Positions 10,981 to 18,082 of a stretch of 31,884 nt of DNA are shown in pieces. Position numbers and translations under genes: made by a program. The number at the start of each line of letters is the position of its first letter. Positions within the stretch are counted from its first letter, which is position 1. The notes below the pieces were generated by a model. The model was not told the origin of the DNA. It ran no database searches and worked only from the letters and a program-made list of their open reading frames with translations. Source of the DNA: a virus; the IMG/VR virus record IMGVR_UViG_3300046513_000023, positions 1 through 31,884 of that record; one strand, 5' to 3'.

Positions 10981-13068
10981 TTACCGCACAGGGCAGGCAC
11001 CGGTGGTGCAATCCTCGTCCGTGCTGTCCTCGATCGAGGTCACGGCGTAGGTGTTGAACTCTTCCTCGGTGATCCGCTCGTACGGAGCCTGGGCCCGCGT
11101 GCCGTCCGGCATCAGGGTGGTGCCCTTCAGCTCCGGCAGGAACGCCTTGATGATGTCGGCCGCCTCCTCGGTGGAGTACTTGCCCTCGGGGAAGTTCACC
11201 GTGAAGGAGACCGCGTTGTCGGCGTACTCCGTCTGGTACATGGCCTGGAAGTTGAGCATGTCGTAGAGGCTGATCTCGTCCGCCGACTCGACGATGTCTG
11301 CCGGGTAGCCCAGCTCCTCGACCTCGGCGACCAGCTTCTCCTTGGTCGGGAAGGCGACGACCATCGTGTTGCCGCTCTGGTCGTACACGTCCTTCTCGAC
11401 GAGGAAGCCCTGGTTCATGTAGCCCTGCACCGTCGCGGCCTGCGCCGGGTCGGGCATGGAGAACCGGACTCGACGCATGAAGTGCCGGGCGTAGATCGGG
11501 TGGATGCCCTCGCTCACTCCGGGCAGCTTCGCGATCGAGCCGGTCGGCGCAACGGTCGTCACCTTCACGGGCTCCGGGATGCGGAGGTGGAAGGAGTAGG
11601 CCCGAGCCTCCTCGCGCACCGTGTCGTACAGGTCGTTCAGCAGGTTGCGGAACGCGTACGAGTGGGGCGCCTTCGAGTAGGCGATGCCCTGCTTCGCGAG
11701 GAAGCCCTGCACCCCCAGGTGACCGACACCGATGCGTCGGTTCTGGGCGAGCTTGGCCGCCTGCTCGGCGTCCGTCACGTCACCTTCGGTGGCTCGGATC
11801 AGGAAGCGGGTCATCAGTTCGTGTGCCCGGAGCAGGCCCTTGCGGTCCAGCCTTGCGCCACTCGCCGACTGGGCGAAGTAGTCCAGGTTGATGTGTCCGA
11901 GGTTGCAGTTCTCGGCAGGCTCCAACGCGATCTCTCCGCAGGGGTTGGTCGCGATGACCTCGCCGACCTCGCCCTCGTTGGAGTAGCTGGAGTTCCAGTA
12001 CCCCGGCTCACCGTTGAGGAGCATCGCGCCAACGGCTCGGTTGTGCACCTCGACGGCTTCCGCGTGCCGTCCGTCCGTCACCTCATTGAGGGCCTGGATG
12101 AAGCGGTTGTCGATCTCGACGGAGATGTTCGTCGTCCAGTGCTTCGAGCCGTCCGCCTTGCAGTCGAGGAAGTCGTGGATGTACTCGTCATCCCACTTCA
12201 CGATCGCCATGCGGGCAGAGCGGCGGACGCCACCCGAGACGACGCACTCGGCGATGGCGTGGTCGATCTCCATCGCTTCGGTCGGCTTCAGGTGGGCCAG
12301 CTCGAAGGGGTCGTTCGGGTCGAACGCGCCGTTCATGACCTCGGCGACCTGGTGCAGCATCCGGGCGAACGGGCCAGGGCCCGAGGCGGTACCGCCGAAC
12401 GTCTTCAGGCGCGAGCCCTTGCAGCGCACTCGGCTCACGTCGTAGACGCGGGCCTTGTGCTTCACCGCGCCGTCGCTCATGAACGTGTCGATCAGATCGA
12501 CGAGAGCGTCAGCCCATCCCTCACGGGAGTCCTCGACCTCAAAGGCTCCGGCCCAGTCGGAGTCGTACTCCTCGGACAGGAGGCCGGCGAGCTTCATCTC
12601 GTTGTAGTCCTGGTGCATCGGGTCGCACACGATGTGGACGTCGAGCTCACGGCGCGGGGCACCGAAGGGGCGGAGATACTTCGAGGAGTAGTTGCCGCCT
12701 ACGCCTCCGCCCTCCATCAGGCGCATGAACGTGAACTCGAAGTGCCGGGACAGCTTGTCGCCCCACGGTGCGACGTGGCAGTTGAACAGGTACTGCCGAC
12801 CCTTCACGCCGGTCGCCCACAGGTGGCGGCCAGCAGGGATGATGGCGAACACGTCCATGAACTTGACGAGTTCGTCGTACTCGGCCTTCGCCTCCTGCGA
12901 CCAGCTCTCGAAGTCCTGTCCGTGGACGAGGGCGAGGTTGCCCCGAGCTACACGGCGGACGGTGTCCGGCCAGGTCTCCTTCGACCCGTCGGCCAGGGTC
13001 CGGGAGTACGTGCGGTTGTAGACGAGCTCGCCGGTCGGGCCGAAGGGAACGTCGAAGGTGTCAGTCAC
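10981..13068 (-). CDS. Adenosylcobalamin-dependent (class II) ribonucleoside-triphosphate reductase
   Basis: Key segments are LFNCHVAPW near residue 115 (N-terminal active-site Cys), a glycine-rich MEGGGVGGNYSS, ECVVSGGVRRSARMAIVKWD near 270, NPCGEIALEPAENCNLGHIN near 375 (radical and Glu active-site loop), and a C-terminal CTTGACPVR tail whose Cys pair re-reduces the site. With 695 residues it fits the monomeric RTPR type of class II enzymes. It converts NTPs to dNTPs using vitamin B12 as radical source, oxygen-independently. GTG/ATG 13068 has AGGAGG upstream. No B12 riboswitch is seen before it, only a UUCG-type hairpin. Confidence 0.95.
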   Translation of the reverse strand: MTDTFDVPFGPTGELVYNRTYSRTLADGSKETWPDTVRRVARGNLALVHGQDFESWSQEAKAEYDELVKFMDVFAIIPAGRHLWATGVKGRQYLFNCHVAPWGDKLSRHFEFTFMRLMEGGGVGGNYSSKYLRPFGAPRRELDVHIVCDPMHQDYNEMKLAGLLSEEYDSDWAGAFEVEDSREGWADALVDLIDTFMSDGAVKHKARVYDVSRVRCKGSRLKTFGGTASGPGPFARMLHQVAEVMNGAFDPNDPFELAHLKPTEAMEIDHAIAECVVSGGVRRSARMAIVKWDDEYIHDFLDCKADGSKHWTTNISVEIDNRFIQALNEVTDGRHAEAVEVHNRAVGAMLLNGEPGYWNSSYSNEGEVGEVIATNPCGEIALEPAENCNLGHINLDYFAQSASGARLDRKGLLRAHELMTRFLIRATEGDVTDAEQAAKLAQNRRIGVGHLGVQGFLAKQGIAYSKAPHSYAFRNLLNDLYDTVREEARAYSFHLRIPEPVKVTTVAPTGSIAKLPGVSEGIHPIYARHFMRRVRFSMPDPAQAATVQGYMNQGFLVEKDVYDQSGNTMVVAFPTKEKLVAEVEELGYPADIVESADEISLYDMLNFQAMYQTEYADNAVSFTVNFPEGKYSTEEAADIIKAFLPELKGTTLMPDGTRAQAPYERITEEEFNTYAVTSIEDSTDEDCTTGACPVR

Positions 13069-13113
13069 TGGGTAATTCCTCCTTGAAGTCTGCGGTCTCT
13101 CTCACTGCCTCAA

Positions 13114-13139
13114 GGCGACAGCTCCGAAGAGCTGCCGCC
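13114..13139 (-). terminator. 11-bp UUCG hairpin before the reductase gene
   Basis: Read on the minus strand, GGCGGCAGCTC pairs with GAGCTGTCGCC (11 bp, one G-U) around a UUCG tetraloop. It starts nine bases after the stop of the 13148 gene and sits about 45 bases before the reductase start. It may end part of the upstream transcript, cap its 3' end, or shape the reductase leader. No U-tract follows. Confidence 0.55.
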
Positions 13140-13147
13140 TGCGACAC

Positions 13148-13504
13148 TTACACGGGTCGGCCGGTCAGTTCACCGAGCACCAGGATCAGGCGCTTCAGCG
13201 TGCCTGCGCTGTACGCCGCCAGGTCGGACAGCACCTTGACCTGCGCCGCCATCTCCTCGGCGGTGGGCGCCGGGTTGGCGAAGTACGTCAGGCTCAGGTC
13301 GATCCGGGCGTCGAGGTAGCCGATCGCCTCCTCGGCCTGCGCTCGCAGCCCGTCGAGCTGGAGCCGCTGCTCCTTGCCGGCCTGCTCCTCGTCGGTGTAG
13401 GGGCGGGAGTAGATCTGGCCGTCATCCGAGACGAACCAGTAGAACATCCCACCCACGTCGTCGTAGTACTGACCCTGGTCTCGCGCGATCTCCTCGGGTG
13501 TCAC
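13148..13504 (-). CDS. Hypothetical helical protein (118 aa)
   Basis: GTG 13504 overlaps the stop of the sigma-region-4-like gene (GTGA). The N-terminus MTPEEIARDQGQYYDDVGGM is followed by a beta hairpin with aromatic residues (FYWFVSDDGQIYSRPY) and a long helical remainder. No Cys or catalytic motif is seen. It does not match a family I know. Its stop lies in GTGTAAGTGTCGC, the same string found at the end of the gene before 7147. Confidence 0.7.
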   Translation of the reverse strand: MTPEEIARDQGQYYDDVGGMFYWFVSDDGQIYSRPYTDEEQAGKEQRLQLDGLRAQAEEAIGYLDARIDLSLTYFANPAPTAEEMAAQVKVLSDLAAYSAGTLKRLILVLGELTGRPV

Positions 13505-13884
13505 TGCTCATCCTCCAACTGGTCGTATCCGTCGATGTACTTGTCGCCGTTCAGGTGAGCTGTCAGCTTGCCGACGCCCCGCTCGCACCGGTACGACACC
13601 GCCTGCTGGGATACGCCCTGAAAGGAGGCGATGACCCCCTGCGTGCAGTCGAGGAAGTACCTCATGAACAGGGCCTGCCTCTCCTCGAAGGAGAGGGGCG
13701 CCGCACTCCATCCGTGCCGGATGTCCGCGAGGTGGGCGAAGAGCGGACTGCCCTTCTTCGGGTCCTTGTGACCCTTCGGCATGTCGGCGTCGGGGACCTG
13801 CTCGTTCTTGATGCCGTACGCCGCCTCGGTGTCCCAGACGGCCGGGAGGATGTGCTCGACGAGAGCTCGGCTGTACCCGCTCAC
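13501..13884 (-). CDS. Sigma-70 region 4-like protein (127 aa)
   Basis: GTG 13884 overlaps the previous stop (GTGA); the longer frame to 13989 is rejected. The C-terminal half reads LSFEERQALFMRYFLDCTQGVIASFQGVSQQAVSYRCERGVGKL, i.e. L...R.al.lRYf...tq..IA...GvSqqaVS...rgv.kL. This is the helix-turn-helix pattern of sigma region 4.2, which binds the -35 element. There is no region 2. The gene directly upstream encodes a region-2-like protein, so the two together could form a bipartite sigma factor. Coupled translation fits such a complex. Confidence 0.75.
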   Translation of the reverse strand: MSGYSRALVEHILPAVWDTEAAYGIKNEQVPDADMPKGHKDPKKGSPLFAHLADIRHGWSAAPLSFEERQALFMRYFLDCTQGVIASFQGVSQQAVSYRCERGVGKLTAHLNGDKYIDGYDQLEDEQ

Positions 13885-14231
13885 ACAGTCTCCGGGTCGA
13901 ACGCTTCGAGGTTCGCCTCGTACGAGGTGTGCTGCGTCCTGTGCTTCGCCTCGGTGAGCACCTTGTCTCGCAGGCGCTGGCCGACCCATCGGTAGAACAG
14001 GCCCTCGCCCTTCGCCAGCGCGGCTCGCGCCTGGTTGGCTCGGGTTGCAGCGATGAACGCCGCCTCCTGGTAGGCGTCCTCGTACTCCAGCGTCAGGCCG
14101 TACTGGTCGGCCGCCTTGCGGGCGGCCCGCTGGAGGATGCCCTCGACTCCCTTCTCGGCGAGGATGGACCAGTCGGTCGACGCCTCCTCGACGGACTCGC
14201 TGAACTCGGTCTCGATCAGATTCAGGGTCAC
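13881..14231 (-). CDS. Sigma-70 region 2-like protein with MTLNLIE N-terminus (116 aa)
   Basis: GTG 14231 has GGAGGT upstream and overlaps the metallophosphoesterase stop (GTGA). Residues 33-85 read ILQRAARKAADQYGLTLEYEDAYQEAAFIAAT and then GLFYRWVGQRLRDKVLTEAKHR. This resembles sigma region 2: a helix, the (D/E)D..QEa.i.a core-binding segment, and an F..w....lr.k helix after it. Region 4 is absent but is encoded by the next gene. The first residues MTLNLIETEF are shared with the genes at 19872 and 21517. The assignment is by pattern and needs a profile search. Confidence 0.6.
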   Translation of the reverse strand: MTLNLIETEFSESVEEASTDWSILAEKGVEGILQRAARKAADQYGLTLEYEDAYQEAAFIAATRANQARAALAKGEGLFYRWVGQRLRDKVLTEAKHRTQHTSYEANLEAFDPETV

Positions 14232-15421
14232 TTGCTGACTACCTCCTTCACGGGTACACGCCCGTCCTTGGTTACTGCGACGATCAGTCCGGGGGCTCCT
14301 CCCGAGCCCTTGCTGTGCCGGAACCACGTCGACTCGGATTCCATCGACGGCGCCTGGATGAAGGTCCGGGGCCCGTCTGCTTCGATCAGTTCGTGGTGCA
14401 GGTGACCGGCGAGGAGGACGTCCGCCTGGTGCATCGCGGAGTCCTTGTTGAACGCCTGGCCCTTCCACCAGTCCCACTGCTTGCCCGGCCTGAACTGGTG
14501 GCCGTGGACGTGGGCGACGACGGTGCCGGAGCACTCGACGACGACGCTCAGTTCGTCCGTGTCGGGGACGTAGAACTCGACGTGACCGAACCGCTCGGGG
14601 TTCAGGTCGGCCGCGTCCTTGACCGCGATCAGGGACTCGGTGTCGTGGCTGTCGTCGTAGCGCGTCACGCCCTTGCCGGAGAACCGGATGGCCTCGCCGT
14701 GGTTGCCGGGCACCGCGACCATCGTGAGCCGCGAGCACATCGGCGCGAAGAGCAGGAGCGCATGCAGCATCACTCGACGCGTCAGGCGGATCTGCTCGTT
14801 CAGGGTGAGCGGCGTGCGCCACACGTTGGCCCCGCCCTGCGAGACGAAGCCTTCGATGTGGTCGCCGGCCCAGGCGATGTGGACGTGGGCGATCGAGAAG
14901 CGGAGCCGGTACTGCTCCAGGAGGTGGGCCGCCTCGTTCAGGTTCTCGACCGTCCGGCGCAGCGTGCCTTCCACTCCGTCGCCGTCGATCTTGCCGAACT
15001 GCATGTCGCCGAGGATGACCAGGAAGGTGTGCTCGCCGGCCTGCTCGTCGCGCTCGATGACCGGGCTGGAGTCGATCGCTGCAAGCAGCTCGTCGATGTC
15101 CTGTCCGGTACTTGTCACAGTATCACAGCTCTTGCGGGCGAAGGAGAAGCGGGTGCTCACGCCCGTGTCCCCGTTGGCCATGGTCCACTCCGAGGAGCGG
15201 AAGCCGGTGACCGTCCACTCGGCAGGGTCCAGGCCCTGGCCGCGCAGTACGTCGGTTGCCGCCGTCTCGGTCTGCTCGAACGTCTCAGCCCGGACGGTCA
15301 CGTCCGCCGCGTCGCCCTTGACCTCGATCTGCTTGGTGAAGTCCTTCTCGGGGTCCGTGGTCCTGGACGGGACCGTGGGGCCGATCGGCTTGGCGAGGAG
15401 TCCGTCAAGCAGCTCGCTCAC
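14228..15421 (-). CDS. Calcineurin-like metallophosphoesterase (397 aa)
   Basis: The metal-binding series of the calcineurin fold appears in order: LVILGDMQFGKIDG (about 135-148), AWAGDHIEGF (about 190), VAVPGNHGEAIR (about 240), VVAHVHGHQF (about 305) and LLAGHLHHEL (about 340). These are the D-x-H-like, GDxxE, GNHxE, H and GHxH motifs, with the first His replaced by Gln. The family hydrolyses phosphodiesters; a DNA repair or recombination nuclease (SbcD/Mre11-like) is likely in this setting, though RNA repair is possible. The first 100 residues are a separate mixed domain. A GTGATACTGTGACA copy lies in frame near residue 100, at the domain junction. Confidence 0.85.
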   Translation of the reverse strand: MSELLDGLLAKPIGPTVPSRTTDPEKDFTKQIEVKGDAADVTVRAETFEQTETAATDVLRGQGLDPAEWTVTGFRSSEWTMANGDTGVSTRFSFARKSCDTVTSTGQDIDELLAAIDSSPVIERDEQAGEHTFLVILGDMQFGKIDGDGVEGTLRRTVENLNEAAHLLEQYRLRFSIAHVHIAWAGDHIEGFVSQGGANVWRTPLTLNEQIRLTRRVMLHALLLFAPMCSRLTMVAVPGNHGEAIRFSGKGVTRYDDSHDTESLIAVKDAADLNPERFGHVEFYVPDTDELSVVVECSGTVVAHVHGHQFRPGKQWDWWKGQAFNKDSAMHQADVLLAGHLHHELIEADGPRTFIQAPSMESESTWFRHSKGSGGAPGLIVAVTKDGRVPVKEVVSK

Positions 15422-15635
15422 TGGAGCCTCCTTCCTGCCGAAGTGCTCGGCGGTACGTGCGGATGGTGGTGGCGGACACGTCGTGTCCGTGCTTGCGCAG
15501 GAAGCCCGACAGCCAGTCGGCCGAGGTCTCGCCCAACAGGTGCGGCGCGAAGGCGACTTGCTCCGCCTCGGTCATCGCCGCGTAGATGTCGTGCAGGGTG
15601 GGGCCCGGCTCACCGGGCAACTCCTTCAGGCTCAC
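15405..15635 (-). CDS. Small HTH-like protein (76 aa)
   Basis: GTG 15635 lies two bases after the preceding stop. The product begins MSLKELPGEPGPTLHDIYAA. The segment TSADWLSGFLRKHGHDVSATTIRTYRRALRQEGG looks like a helix-turn-helix: a helix, turn HDVS, then recognition helix ATTIRTYRRAL. This is typical of small phage DNA-binding proteins. It overlaps the phosphoesterase start by 17 bases. The target is unknown. Confidence 0.65.
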   Translation of the reverse strand: MSLKELPGEPGPTLHDIYAAMTEAEQVAFAPHLLGETSADWLSGFLRKHGHDVSATTIRTYRRALRQEGGSSERAA

Positions 15636-15636
15636 A

Positions 15637-15825
15637 TCACACCGACCTGGTCACGGCGAGCTCGACGATCTCGACGTCTTCCGGCCAGTCCGTGTGCTCG
15701 GTTCCGAAGTAGGCGAAGTACCCAGGGGAGTCGGAGTCGTACTGGCAGAACTTGGCCAGCACCACTTCGTGCGTTCCTGGCGGAACAACGTAGGCAAGTC
15801 GGCCATGCTTCAGTTCGGCAGCCAC
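15637..15825 (-). CDS. Small hypothetical protein (62 aa)
   Basis: GTG 15825 follows directly on the TGA of the gene before. The product begins MAAELKHGRLAYVVPPGTHE and is rich in beta-forming and aromatic residues, with one Cys (FCQYDSDSPGYFAYFG). It could be a small beta-barrel. No family is recognised. Support comes from perfect packing between neighbours and typical third-position GC. Confidence 0.6.
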   Translation of the reverse strand: MAAELKHGRLAYVVPPGTHEVVLAKFCQYDSDSPGYFAYFGTEHTDWPEDVEIVELAVTRSV

Positions 15826-16035
15826 TCAGTCGAACACCCCCAACTCCGAGGCCCAGTACATCTGGACCAGCTCGAACGTCTCTTCCTTGGTGAAGCCCTC
15901 CTTGCGGAGGGATGCGCGCAGGTCACCCACGATGGAGGCGGCCCGCTTCGCGGCGGAGAAGTGATCGACGACCTCGGGCTCGGCCGTGATCTCGACTCCC
16001 TCCCACTCCTCGGGGAACTCCTCTTCGGCGCTCAC
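15826..16035 (-). CDS. Small acidic hypothetical protein (69 aa)
   Basis: GTG 16035 overlaps the stop of the gene before (GTGA). The N-terminal 25 residues are very acidic (MSAEEEFPEEWEGVEITAEP). The rest is helical, with KRAASIVGDLRASLRKEGFT and a final WASELGVFD. Such a fold could bind a partner protein. No family is recognised. Confidence 0.65.
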   Translation of the reverse strand: MSAEEEFPEEWEGVEITAEPEVVDHFSAAKRAASIVGDLRASLRKEGFTKEETFELVQMYWASELGVFD

Positions 16036-16367
16036 TTGTCGTCATCCAGGCGCTCGGCTGCGACCAGGGCTGCGGCAGCGAGCTGAATCAGAGCCTGCCT
16101 GCGATCCTCGACGAAGTGGCCCAGCGCACCGTAGGCGTGCGACATGACCAGCTTGTCGGTCCCGCCCTCTCGGCCGTACTCGCGACCCCAGGCGCGCCCA
16201 CGGTCCGCGTAGTGGCGCCTGGTGTGAGTCGGGTAGTCGCCGACGTGAACCTCGCCCAGGTTCTTGATCTCGGCCTTCAGTTCGTTGATGAGCTGCGTCA
16301 TCGGGTCCGGCTTCCGGCCGCCCTTCTTCGGCGTCTGCTCCGTCTCGACCGTCTCGGTCTCTGCCAC
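16032..16367 (-). CDS. Hypothetical protein (111 aa)
   Basis: The start at 16367 lies just after the primase stop. The first 20 residues are a polar linker with EQTPKKGGRKPDPM. The remainder is helical, with a basic aromatic stretch HTRRHYADRGRAWGREYGRE in the middle and an Ala-rich helix at the end. Such Arg/Tyr-rich sequence may contact nucleic acid. It follows the primase genes, so a replication accessory role is possible, but no family is recognised. Confidence 0.65.
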   Translation of the reverse strand: MAETETVETEQTPKKGGRKPDPMTQLINELKAEIKNLGEVHVGDYPTHTRRHYADRGRAWGREYGREGGTDKLVMSHAYGALGHFVEDRRQALIQLAAAALVAAERLDDDK

Positions 16368-16369
16368 TG

Positions 16370-17032
16370 TCAGTCCTCCTTCTTCTGGACCAGGGAGAGC
16401 AGGTGCTCTGCCCCGTGTTCCATGTAGGTGTCGGTCACGTCGGCCCGCAGTCGTACCGCCTTGGCGGAGCGAAGCTGCCGCGTGATCTTGCCAGTGAGCT
16501 CGGCCCCCGCGTCGTCCGGGTCAGCCCACGTCCACACGCGGTTGAAGCCAGCCAGCATCCGACGATGCCGCCCGAACCACATGTTGGCGCCGGGGATGGC
16601 GACAGCCGGGAGTCCGATCTTGTTCAGGATGATGGCGTCGAGCTCACCCTCGGTGACGTGGATCTCTTCGCCGGCCTTGTGGACAGCCCCGATGTTGAAC
16701 ATGCGGGGGATGTCGTCCTTGATGGTGTTGTACTTGCCGTGGAAGTAGTCGCGGTGGTTGTGCTCGGTCAGGCAGCGGAACCGCACGGTGAGCGGCTGGG
16801 CGTCCTTCCCGAGGTAAGGGATCGCGAGCATCCCTCGATACTTCTCATGGCCAGGGGCGGGGTCGGCGACGATGCCGAGCCGGAAGGCCAGTGCCTCGTC
16901 CCGCCCGATGCCTCGACTCATCAGGTATCCCGCAACGTCGGCAGTGAGGTGCGCCTGGTAGGTGCTCACCGCCTCCTCCAGCATCTCCTTCTGGGATGTC
17001 GAGAGCGGCGTGAGCGGTTCGTGCTCGGCCAA
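16370..17032 (-). CDS. TOPRIM-domain DNA primase subunit (220 aa)
   Basis: TTG 17032 is chosen as start because GGAGGA (plus strand 17040-17045) lies seven bases upstream and the frame beyond it is shadow-like. Residues 45-75 (VAGYLMSRGIGRDEALAFRL) and GMLAIPYLGKDAQPLTVRFR are typical of the DnaG catalytic-core N-part. EIHVTEGELDAIILNKIGLP gives the TOPRIM Glu, and VWTWADPDDAGAEL the DxD metal site. It synthesises RNA primers and needs the zinc-binding partner encoded just upstream. At 220 residues it lacks the helicase-binding domain, so the primase is split over two genes. Confidence 0.88.
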   Translation of the reverse strand: MAEHEPLTPLSTSQKEMLEEAVSTYQAHLTADVAGYLMSRGIGRDEALAFRLGIVADPAPGHEKYRGMLAIPYLGKDAQPLTVRFRCLTEHNHRDYFHGKYNTIKDDIPRMFNIGAVHKAGEEIHVTEGELDAIILNKIGLPAVAIPGANMWFGRHRRMLAGFNRVWTWADPDDAGAELTGKITRQLRSAKAVRLRADVTDTYMEHGAEHLLSLVQKKED

Positions 17033-17045
17033 GCTGTTCTCCTCC

Positions 17046-17477
17046 TTACTTACGCTTCCAGGCGGGCACGTAGCCGCCTCCTGGCTTCTGTCCGGGCTTC
17101 TTGCCCGCTGCCTTCCGGCCGCCTCCGTAGCGGCTGGTGTAGCCCGTCTCCTTGGCGACCGCGCCCTCTTCGAGGCCGTGCTCCTTGGCGTACGCCTTGG
17201 TCTGCTTGAAGTCGATCGCCTTGTTGAGCTGCATGTCGTGGTACTTCTCGATGAGGGTGAAGCTGTCTCCGCCGTTCGAGCAGGAGTGGCAGTTCCACAG
17301 GCCCTCGTCGAGCTTGTAGCTGAACGACGGGGTGTTGTCGTCATGCAGTGGGCACTTGGCCATGCCGCTGTTTCGCTGGTCGTTGAAGTCCACGTCGAAG
17401 TGGTGCATCACTGCTTCGAGTAGGGGCTTGCTGTCCGAGCCTCCGCCCTGGTCGGAGTCGATGCGGTGGAACCTCAC
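17046..17477 (-). CDS. CHC2-type zinc-binding primase subunit (143 aa)
   Basis: The zinc motif is plain: KCPLHDDNTPSFSY, then LWNCHSCSNGGDSFTLIEKY, i.e. CPxH...CHxC as in the N-terminal domain of DnaG. After it comes a helical region and a Lys/Gly-rich tail (GGGRKAAGKKPGQKPGGGYV) that could contact DNA. It recognises the template for primer start. GTG 17477 overlaps the stop of the 50-aa gene before. With the TOPRIM gene 13 bases downstream it forms a two-subunit primase, a known variation among actinophages. Confidence 0.92.
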   Translation of the reverse strand: MRFHRIDSDQGGGSDSKPLLEAVMHHFDVDFNDQRNSGMAKCPLHDDNTPSFSYKLDEGLWNCHSCSNGGDSFTLIEKYHDMQLNKAIDFKQTKAYAKEHGLEEGAVAKETGYTSRYGGGRKAAGKKPGQKPGGGYVPAWKRK

Positions 17478-17626
17478 GGGTGCGTCACCTCCAGGGCCTC
17501 CTCCATGGCGAGGATCGTCTCCAGGTCGGAGTCGGGGTCTTCGTTGTAGGCGAAGAACGCCTCCGTCTCGTCATGTAGTGCGTCGCGTTCGGCCTGAGTC
17601 ATGTCCCAGCCCATGAACCCGATCAC
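17474..17626 (-). CDS. Small acidic protein between nuclease and primase (50 aa)
   Basis: GTG 17626 overlaps the nuclease stop and TGA 17474-17476 overlaps the primase GTG, so the frame fills the gap with two GTGA overlaps. The product begins MIGFMGWDMTQAERDALHDE and is strongly acidic after residue 18 (17 Asp/Glu overall), mainly helical. It has no known family. It could be a partner protein of the primase or nuclease. Confidence 0.65.
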   Translation of the reverse strand: MIGFMGWDMTQAERDALHDETEAFFAYNEDPDSDLETILAMEEALEVTHP

Positions 17627-18000
17627 TGGGGGTCCAGCCCGAGGTAGTCCTCGACGGTCGTGAGCACGAACGCCTTGCGCCAGTTCTTGCCGCGCCGCTT
17701 GACGACGACGATCGACTCGACGCTCTCCAGGTCCAGGCCCCGGTGCTTGGCGAAGTGCTCGCGCTCGACCTGGGCTTCACCGAGGAAGACACCCGGCTCG
17801 AACTTCGCGTTCTTCGCCTCGATCACCAGGTACTTGCCGTCGGCTTCTCGGATGACCATGTCGCCTTCGTCCTCCGCGCCGGCCAGTCGAAGGGACTCGA
17901 CGTCGAACCCTTCCTCGCGGAGACCGTCCCGCAGGTCCGTCTCCCAGTCAGCGCCCTTGCGCTTGTTTCGCCGGTTCCTCGCCGCGATGCTGTTGCTCAA
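17623..18000 (-). CDS. Holliday-junction-resolvase-like or VRR/RecB-type nuclease (125 aa)
   Basis: The sequence RNKRKGADWETDLRDGLREEGFDVESLRLAGAEDEGDMVIREADGKYLVIEAKNAKFEP has the PD-(D/E)xK layout: Glu in helix 1, GD near 48, then E-x-K (IEAKN) near 60. Archaeal Hjc-type resolvases start the same way (KG..wE..L...L...GF). It would cut branched or replicating DNA. TTG 18000 is preferred with GGGAGG eleven bases upstream; GTG codons at 18009-18012 are too close to it. The start region contains GTGTAAGTTG, the same -10-like string seen before the 20431 gene. Confidence 0.75.
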   Translation of the reverse strand: MSNSIAARNRRNKRKGADWETDLRDGLREEGFDVESLRLAGAEDEGDMVIREADGKYLVIEAKNAKFEPGVFLGEAQVEREHFAKHRGLDLESVESIVVVKRRGKNWRKAFVLTTVEDYLGLDPQ

Positions 18001-18053
18001 CTTACACACCACCTCCCAGTAGAGCCGGGCTGCTGCCCGGCGATGTCTGCGAC

Positions 18054-18082
18054 AGTATCACACTTTACGAGCCCAGGTTCAA
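18054..18082 (-). promoter_or_regulatory. Candidate promoter TTGAAC-17-GATACT
   Basis: On the minus strand TTGAAC (18077-18082) is followed after exactly 17 bp by GATACT (18054-18059), inside the recurring motif GTGATACTGTC. It lies at the end of the ATPase gene and would start transcription of the nuclease and primase genes. This is the best-spaced of the GATACT promoter candidates. Confidence 0.45.

Noticed and set aside
11482-13086. 534-aa plus-strand ORF opposite the reductase
   Set aside because: Shadow of the conserved class II reductase frame, Val/Arg/His-rich, no ribosome site.
13069-13147. B12 riboswitch before the B12-dependent reductase
   Set aside because: The leader is only about 80 bases with one UUCG hairpin; no B12-box or multi-helix structure is present.
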